Source: Bacteroidota bacterium
GTDB taxonomy: Bacteria; Bacteroidota; Bacteroidia; Bacteroidales; JADFUO01
NCBI GenBank assembly: GCA_030610255.1
Contig: JAUWSB010000003.1
Location: 1 to 33,771, forward strand
Direction of reading: 5' to 3'
DNA: 33,771 bases
Made by a program: the position numbers and the translations under genes. Position 1 is the first letter of the stretch. Each line of letters begins with the position of its first letter. This document shows, one piece after another, positions 27,522 to 33,771 of the stretch. The notes under the pieces are model-generated. The model made no database searches and was not told the origin of the DNA. It saw only the letters and a list, made by a program, of their open reading frames with translations.

Positions 27522-28568
27522 CTAATTTTCTTCTTCTATCTCCAACAGAGGTATTTCAAAAAACCGTAATTGTCCTTCTTCCCGAATAATGAATCCGCTA
27601 TGCGAATAATATTCATAAGCCTTTCTGATAAAATCTATACGGTTATTCTTAGTGCTAAAGTCCATAAGATGCTTTTTTAATTTGTAACTTATATTAACTG
27701 AATTTTTGTTATTTTTAATCATTATTTCAAGTGGCAAATTTTTTGTAATGATGTTTTCCGTTGCAGCTTTTTCAAAAATTGCAAGAAAAACTCCCGGCAC
27801 TATGCCCAAATTTAAAATATCGTTATCAATTTGAATATTGCATTTTATTTTTCCGTGAAAACGGATATTTAAAACATTCAACAAGTATTTAACCGACTCA
27901 AGTTCTTCCTTTAGAGTTACTAAATCATTATGTTTATTATCAAGGGTATAACGGTATATTTTTGATAAATCATTGATCAAGTCATCGGCTGACTTTTTAT
28001 CCCTGTATAATTCTGAAATTATCGTTTCAAGACTTTGAAAAAGTAATTCAGGATTTATCTGATTTTTATATGCCTGTAACTCAATTTCAAGATTCTCTCT
28101 TAGCTTTTGTTCTTTCAAAACCCTGTCTTCATTTTTCAGATTCAGTAAAATTATGCTGAAGAAAAAAAGGTTATAGAAAAAAACGGTTAACAGATATAAA
28201 ATGTTAAAAGTAATTAATTCAGTCCTGATAGTGCTGAATCCTTCAATAAAAATGAAATAAAAAAATAATATTAATGAGACAAGAATAACAGATAAAAGGG
28301 AAGTTAAAGTTATTTGGAGAAGAATCCTGATTTTTAAATTTCGTGTAACGGGATATATTTTATTTAATAATACAATGCATAACCGTAGACTTTCTGATAA
28401 AAAAAATGTTAAAACAATAACAAACAATACCTCGCTGCTGAAGAAATTCTTTATGATCATATTAACCGAATCAAAGAACATCAGGATGAGCAAATATATT
28501 AATATCCCATAGAGTATAGGAGTCACAAGCCTAAAAACCACATTGTTATAAAAAAGTTGTCTGTTCAA
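27522..28568 (-). CDS. Degenerate LytS-type (His_kinase family) membrane protein, predicted pseudokinase
   Basis: 348 aa; four TM helices; 'YKNQINPELLFQSLETI' at the position of the usual 'QxxPHFLFNSLN' (H->E); N-box replaced by 'FEKAATENI'; no recognisable 'GIGLxN' G-box. Confidence 0.8.
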   Translation of the reverse strand: MNRQLFYNNVVFRLVTPILYGILIYLLILMFFDSVNMIIKNFFSSEVLFVIVLTFFLSESLRLCIVLLNKIYPVTRNLKIRILLQITLTSLLSVILVSLILFFYFIFIEGFSTIRTELITFNILYLLTVFFYNLFFFSIILLNLKNEDRVLKEQKLRENLEIELQAYKNQINPELLFQSLETIISELYRDKKSADDLINDLSKIYRYTLDNKHNDLVTLKEELESVKYLLNVLNIRFHGKIKCNIQIDNDILNLGIVPGVFLAIFEKAATENIITKNLPLEIMIKNNKNSVNISYKLKKHLMDFSTKNNRIDFIRKAYEYYSHSGFIIREEGQLRFFEIPLLEIEEEN

Positions 28569-29643
28569 TTTTTTCAGTTATTAATGGTAATTTAACGGTA
28601 AAATATTTATTAGCAGATACAAGGATTTCTTTGTCAGTAAAAAAATTATACCTCTTTTTTATATTTTCCAGCCCGATTTTATGAGATGTATTTTTTTTAG
28701 GTCTGTCAACAAGTTTTTGTCCGATTTTTATAAGCTCGGATTTTGGAATATAGTTATTTCTAACCACCAAATATTTTTGGTTCTCGGAAAATATTTCAAT
28801 CAGCATTGGATTATCTTCGGAAATAGCATTGTGCTTCAAAGCATTTTCAACAAGCATTTGCAGGACAAGTGGAGGTATGAATAATTTTTTCTCATAAGGA
28901 GAAATATTAATTTTCAAATCAATATATTCTTCATACTTTATCTTCTGCAATGAATAATAAGTAAAAACAGCATCGAGTTCATCATATAAAAAAACCAGCT
29001 TTTGTTCGTTGGTTTTTAGAATATATTGATACATAATTGCAAGATTTCTGATAAATAATTCAGCAGAGTTAATATCACTGTATATTAATGATGATATGTT
29101 ATTCAATGAATTGAAGAGGTAATGGGGGCTCAACTGGCTCTTCAGGGCATCAAACTGTAGTCGTATTTGTTCTCGTTCGATTTTTATTGATTCAATTCTG
29201 ACAACCGAATACTGATTAAAAGAAAATATGGAAAAATTTATGACCGTGTAAATATAAACAACGGCAAGGGAAATGATTAAAAACTTAATGATAGCATCAC
29301 GGTAAACAAACCAGAAACTACCTCCATCATCCAAAGGTATAGCATGTTTAAAGAAAACCAAACTCAGGATAAAACCCATTACAATAATAATTATCAGACT
29401 GATGCCTGCTTCGGCAAGAAAACGAATAGTTAGACGCTTGTTCCATGATAAATACCTGTTTAACCGGTGGCTAACTAAAAAGATTAATATTCCGGTGATG
29501 TTTGCTGCAACTATGGTAAACAGTAAGCCTGTCCGGTTTTCTGCTGTGTTCGGAACTGTGCCGGCTTCGCTGTAAATAAGATAAACAAATACAGCAACAG
29601 CAAGTATTGTAGATATTATTAAGTTTCTCCAAATCCAGGACAT
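28546..29643 (-). CDS. LytS-type sensor histidine kinase
   Basis: 365 aa; four TM helices; intact 'LKSQLSPHYLFNSLNNISSLIY', N-box 'LQMLVENALKHNA', G-box-like 'KIGLENIKKRY'. Confidence 0.9.
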   Translation of the reverse strand: MSWIWRNLIISTILAVAVFVYLIYSEAGTVPNTAENRTGLLFTIVAANITGILIFLVSHRLNRYLSWNKRLTIRFLAEAGISLIIIIVMGFILSLVFFKHAIPLDDGGSFWFVYRDAIIKFLIISLAVVYIYTVINFSIFSFNQYSVVRIESIKIEREQIRLQFDALKSQLSPHYLFNSLNNISSLIYSDINSAELFIRNLAIMYQYILKTNEQKLVFLYDELDAVFTYYSLQKIKYEEYIDLKINISPYEKKLFIPPLVLQMLVENALKHNAISEDNPMLIEIFSENQKYLVVRNNYIPKSELIKIGQKLVDRPKKNTSHKIGLENIKKRYNFFTDKEILVSANKYFTVKLPLITEKIEQTTFL

Positions 29644-29725
29644 AAAACTTTATTGTGTATGTATCTATGTTATTTTAAAATCAAGTTATTAAATTAATGT
29701 CACCTGTGGTGGAAATTAACAGACA

Positions 29726-29752
29726 GTTTCATGTTGCAGGTTTCATGTTGCA
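29726..29752. repeat. Tandem duplication of gtttcatgttgca (14-nt period)
   Basis: gtttcatgttgca at 29726-29738 and 29740-29752. Confidence 0.8.
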
Positions 29753-29906
29753 AGTTAAAAAAAATTATTGACAAACAAACAATTGACGATTAAAAAACAC
29801 TTTGCAAATCGAATGCCTGTCCGAAGCAGGCGGGTTCATAAATCATCAATGCTAAATCAATTTTAACTATATATAAGTATCAATCAGAGATTAAAATTAA
29901 TCAATA

Positions 29907-31601
29907 TTAATCAATTGCTTCAATAACTCTTCTGTAATCAGTGTTGGATGTCAGGCTTCCGGCTGTTGTTTTATAGAGTTTACGGATTTCAGGGTCTTTG
30001 ATAAATTTCGTATGACTAAGTTTTATCATAACAGAAGATTTTTCTGTATTTGATGACATTTTTTTAATGCTTTCAAGTATTTTATAACATATAAATTTAT
30101 TCAGATGCTCGTTAGTTATCACTTCTCTTAAAACACGTCCATGCTCAGTATTGCTTGAAAAACTGTTAGCAGCATTGAAAAATGCATCAATAACGGATTC
30201 ATTATCATAAGGCATAAACTCGCTTGCTGAGATCATTACAGATGCCATTTCAGTATTGGATGAAAGCCTTCCTGTTTCGTTTAATAATTGAATCCATGAT
30301 TTATCATTAAGATCATACGTTTTAATTGTGTATCGCAAAACGCTTCCGGCTTCTGTATTACTCGTCATACTTCTGATAGCAATGAAATAAGCTTCATTTA
30401 CATCTTGGTTTTTAAGGTTAATGGAAACAATCGTTCTTAAAATGCTGCCTATTTCTGTATTAGAAGTCAGTTTTTTTACACTTCTTAATAAATTCACATA
30501 ATTCTCATCAGTCAAATCGCCTTTCTTTATCAGGTGGCGGAGTGTACTGCCTGCTTCTGTATTGCTTGTCATCCCATCAATGGCATTGAAGTAAGCCACA
30601 TTAACCGGGGAATTATTTATATCAAGCTTGTCAAGCGACCTCATAACAGAACCCATCTCGGTATTTGAACTAAATTTCTTTACACTCATAAGCAATCTAG
30701 CATAAGCCTGGTTGTTTAATTTCTGGGTCTTTTCCAGATTTCTTAGTACACTTCCGCGTTCCGTATTGCTCGTCATTTTATCTACACAGGCAAAATAAGC
30801 TTCTGTTACCTTTGGATCTTCAAAATCGATTTTTGTTGAAATATTTTTTAAAATTGAGCCTCTTTCCGTATTTGAAGATAATTTTGAAATGCTTTGAAAA
30901 TAGACTACTGCAGTTGTGTTGTTTTTCATGAATAGATCAGAGTATTTACGGAACAACCTGCCACGTTCTGTATTAGAGCTAATCTCACTTGCAATTGTTG
31001 AGCAAGCAGAAACTAATTCATTATCATTTAAACTAATATTTTCCAGTAATGCTTCAAAATATTTTGCCATCACTGAATTAGAAGGTATCTCGTGAATTTC
31101 CTCAATAAAACCATCAATACCTTTTTGCCTGTAAATCCGTTTTGTCCTGCCTACTGCGTCAATACCAGTGATATGGATAACCTCAAGTAATACATCAGCA
31201 AGCCATTTCCTGCCATCCGGCTCAAAGGGAATTTCCTTTCTGCCTTCATAATATTCGTAGCTCAGTTCCCCATTCGAATTACTTTCAATAATAATAGTCC
31301 TTTTATTTCCGAATGTTCTTTTGCTGATTTTGATATACCCGCCCGGTGAAATACTCTTGATACCAGTGTCGTCATCATTTACACTAATATCGCCTTTAAC
31401 CTGGATATCAAAAGAGGAGAAAACATTGGAATATCTATATTGCTTTTTACCATCCTGATATTTTTGAAAATAAATTTCATATGAGGAATTGCTGCTATCT
31501 GAATTTTGTCGGTCTGCAAAAACATTTGTAATCAATAAAGTGTTTATCAGAATTAAACACGAAAATATTGAAGCTGTGGATTTAAATTTCATTGCTTTCA
31601 T
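29907..31601 (-). CDS. Exported protein with 11 'SNTE' helical (HEAT-like) repeats
   Basis: 564 aa; signal peptide; eleven copies of [ST]SNT[ED]xxxxVh spaced about 34-40 aa, with a two-repeat superperiod. Confidence 0.8.
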   Translation of the reverse strand: MKAMKFKSTASIFSCLILINTLLITNVFADRQNSDSSNSSYEIYFQKYQDGKKQYRYSNVFSSFDIQVKGDISVNDDDTGIKSISPGGYIKISKRTFGNKRTIIIESNSNGELSYEYYEGRKEIPFEPDGRKWLADVLLEVIHITGIDAVGRTKRIYRQKGIDGFIEEIHEIPSNSVMAKYFEALLENISLNDNELVSACSTIASEISSNTERGRLFRKYSDLFMKNNTTAVVYFQSISKLSSNTERGSILKNISTKIDFEDPKVTEAYFACVDKMTSNTERGSVLRNLEKTQKLNNQAYARLLMSVKKFSSNTEMGSVMRSLDKLDINNSPVNVAYFNAIDGMTSNTEAGSTLRHLIKKGDLTDENYVNLLRSVKKLTSNTEIGSILRTIVSINLKNQDVNEAYFIAIRSMTSNTEAGSVLRYTIKTYDLNDKSWIQLLNETGRLSSNTEMASVMISASEFMPYDNESVIDAFFNAANSFSSNTEHGRVLREVITNEHLNKFICYKILESIKKMSSNTEKSSVMIKLSHTKFIKDPEIRKLYKTTAGSLTSNTDYRRVIEAID

Positions 31602-31757
31602 TTTAAAAATATTTTATATTAAACATTTATTTGATTGGTACAAAATTGTAATAAATTAAAGGGATAAAAAAACGATTTGTTTTGAACCGTTGAAAAAATG
31701 TAGTGAATTGCAGGATAGATGTAGTGAGCTTGGCTGAAATTTATTTATCTTTGTATT

Positions 31758-33771
31758 ATGAAGACTTTTATATCAAAAATAATTAAAAAATTAAAGTATA
31801 TTAATTTATTGATTTTAATATCAGTATTATTGTTTCTGATGGCTTTTTCAAAATATAAAAACACATGGCCTCATCCGATACCGTGCCGTATTAAAAATAG
31901 TACGAATCCCGAATTATTTATTATGACTCTCGGTGATGTGAAAACCAAATTATCCCAGGGAATTTTTTATCCTGATAAGGATTTGGTTACCCTGAATGAT
32001 GGAACAAAAATCAAAGACTATTACAAAGAAACTTTAGAAATAAAATACTTCAAACCGATTGATAAATTAAATTTCCCATTACCTCCATCAGGCTGGTGTT
32101 CGTGGTATTACTATTATCAGGAAATTTCGGCAGACGAAATAAAGAAAAACGCCAAATGGCTTGCTGAAAACCTGAAAGAATATGGCGGCATTTATTGTCA
32201 GATTGATGACGGATGGCAGGGAACCGGGCATGGACTTGGCGAAAACCGCGACTGGACAACCATTGATAAACGGTTTCCCGAAGGCATGAAAGAACTTGCA
32301 ACATTCATCCGCGAATTAGGATTATTGCCCGGCATCTGGTTGGCGCCACATGGTCAAAGCAACAGGGGAGTTGTTGATAAATGGAACGCGTTTCTTTTAA
32401 AAGAAGACGGCACCACAGCTTCCGACACTTGGGAAGGAACATATCTGGTTGATCCTACTGCCTCTGATGCAGATAAATACATAAAAGATTTATTCAATAC
32501 CATGGCAGATAAATGGGGCTATGATTATTTTAAAATTGACGGGCAGCCAATTGTTATCAACGAGTATAAAAAGAAACAATCGTTTATGAAAAACTCTGAT
32601 GAAGATCCTGTTGAATTATATCGCCATACTTTAAACACCATTCGCGAAGCAATTGGAGAGGAACACTATTTGCTAGGCTGCTGGGGCATCCCGCTTGATG
32701 GTATCGGGATAATGAACGGTTCGCGAACAGGTGGAGATGTTTTCCTTGATTGGGATGAAGGATTCATAACTGCCGTTAATGCAACTATGTCTTATTATTA
32801 CCTGCATAACATAGCCTGGTATTGCGACCCTGATGTGATGTGTGTGCGTTCACCTTTAACCATGGATATGGCTCGTGCATGGGCAACATTGCAGGGTTTG
32901 ACAGGTCAGGGATTGATGGATAGCGACAGGTTAATGGATCTGTCCCCCGAACGTGTTGAGATAATGAAAAGGGTTTACCCTGCAGTTGACATACGGCCTC
33001 TTGATTTATTTCCATCAAAAAGGAATAAAAAAATCTGGGATTTGAAAATAAATCATCTCGGAAGAAATTATGATGTTGCCGGATGTTTTAATTATGAAGA
33101 AAACAAGACAGATGTCGTTCATCTTAACTGGGAAGAGCTGGGTTTGCCTGCAAATGCCAAAGTTCATGTTTTTGATTTCTGGAACGAAGAATATCTGGGA
33201 TGCTGGGAAAAAGGATATTTTGCTCATTTGGCACCTGCAAGTTGCCAGGTTTTAACTTTGATGGTTGCCGAAGAATATCCCCAATTAATTTCTACAAACC
33301 GGCACATAACTCAAGGTTGGGTTGATTTGATTGAGTGTAACTATGATGAAAAAAACAATACTTATTCTGGCGAAAGCCAGGTAATCGGGAACGATACCTA
33401 TGAATTACGATTTGTTTTCCCCCGCGAGGGAAAGACTTATCGAGTGAAATCTGCTGTAGCTGAAAACCTGAAGGCAGTTATTAATAACCATCAGGGCTGG
33501 GCGAGTATTAGGTTTACAAGTCCGGAATCAAAAAAAATATCATGGAAGGTAATTTTTGAACCAACTGAAATATATACTTATCCTGTTAATAAACCATATA
33601 AAATTAATATTGAGCCGCTTGGCTTCAACGCGGTGAAATTATCATGGTTTCCAAATTATTATTTAACTGCCGGGTACAACGTTTATTACAATAATGAGTT
33701 ACTTGGATTGACGCCTGAAAGCAATGTTATTTTGCGAAACCTGAATTTTTCGGAAAATGATTCCATTGAAA
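31758..33771 (+). CDS. GH-D clan alpha-galactosidase / raffinose-synthase-like glycoside hydrolase, truncated at window end
   Basis: Manual translation from ATG 31758 stays open to the window end: 'PPSGWCSWYYYYQEISADEIKKNAKWLAENLKEYGGIYCQIDDGWQGTG', 'LPGIWLAPHG', 'KWGYDYFKIDGQP', 'HYLLGCWGIPLDGIGIMNGSRTGGDVFLDWDEGF'. Absent from the ORF track because it is open-ended. Confidence 0.85.
   Translation, partial: MKTFISKIIKKLKYINLLILISVLLFLMAFSKYKNTWPHPIPCRIKNSTNPELFIMTLGDVKTKLSQGIFYPDKDLVTLNDGTKIKDYYKETLEIKYFKPIDKLNFPLPPSGWCSWYYYYQEISADEIKKNAKWLAENLKEYGGIYCQIDDGWQGTGHGLGENRDWTTIDKRFPEGMKELATFIRELGLLPGIWLAPHGQSNRGVVDKWNAFLLKEDGTTASDTWEGTYLVDPTASDADKYIKDLFNTMADKWGYDYFKIDGQPIVINEYKKKQSFMKNSDEDPVELYRHTLNTIREAIGEEHYLLGCWGIPLDGIGIMNGSRTGGDVFLDWDEGFITAVNATMSYYYLHNIAWYCDPDVMCVRSPLTMDMARAWATLQGLTGQGLMDSDRLMDLSPERVEIMKRVYPAVDIRPLDLFPSKRNKKIWDLKINHLGRNYDVAGCFNYEENKTDVVHLNWEELGLPANAKVHVFDFWNEEYLGCWEKGYFAHLAPASCQVLTLMVAEEYPQLISTNRHITQGWVDLIECNYDEKNNTYSGESQVIGNDTYELRFVFPREGKTYRVKSAVAENLKAVINNHQGWASIRFTSPESKKISWKVIFEPTEIYTYPVNKPYKINIEPLGFNAVKLSWFPNYYLTAGYNVYYNNELLGLTPESNVILRNLNFSENDSIE

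Overview
AT-rich Bacteroidetes-type chromosomal window. This is inferred from many lipoprotein and beta-barrel genes, TAnnTTTG -7 boxes, DUF4421 and LytTR proteins, and typical intergenic repeat families. From left to right it contains: (i) three tandem DUF1254/DUF1214-type lipoproteins, the first truncated by the window edge; (ii) a D15/BamA-like barrel, an NCS2 permease with a stand-alone secreted double-Cache protein, a PorT-like barrel and a DUF4421 protein; (iii) a cytochrome b / Rieske / octaheme-HEAT-TPR cytochrome c cluster resembling an alternative bc complex; (iv) a HAD phosphatase, arylsulfatase, DUF6515-like and DUF2092-like set; (v) a likely nitrosative-stress locus with hcp, an Fe-S protein, a DUF1858-DUF2249-DUF2249-NMT1 fusion lacking a signal peptide, a ferredoxin and a Crp/Fnr regulator, with two near-perfect TTGTAAC-N4-GTTACAA palindromes at identical spacing from -7 boxes; (vi) a LytTR response regulator with one intact and one degenerate (H->E) LytS-type kinase; (vii) an exported protein with 11 'SNTE' repeats; (viii) a truncated GH-D/alpha-galactosidase-like gene. 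hcp is bracketed by two non-coding inverted-repeat elements, and several dispersed repeat families occupy intergenic regions. No rRNA, tRNA or CRISPR was seen. All family calls come from reading motifs, not database searches.
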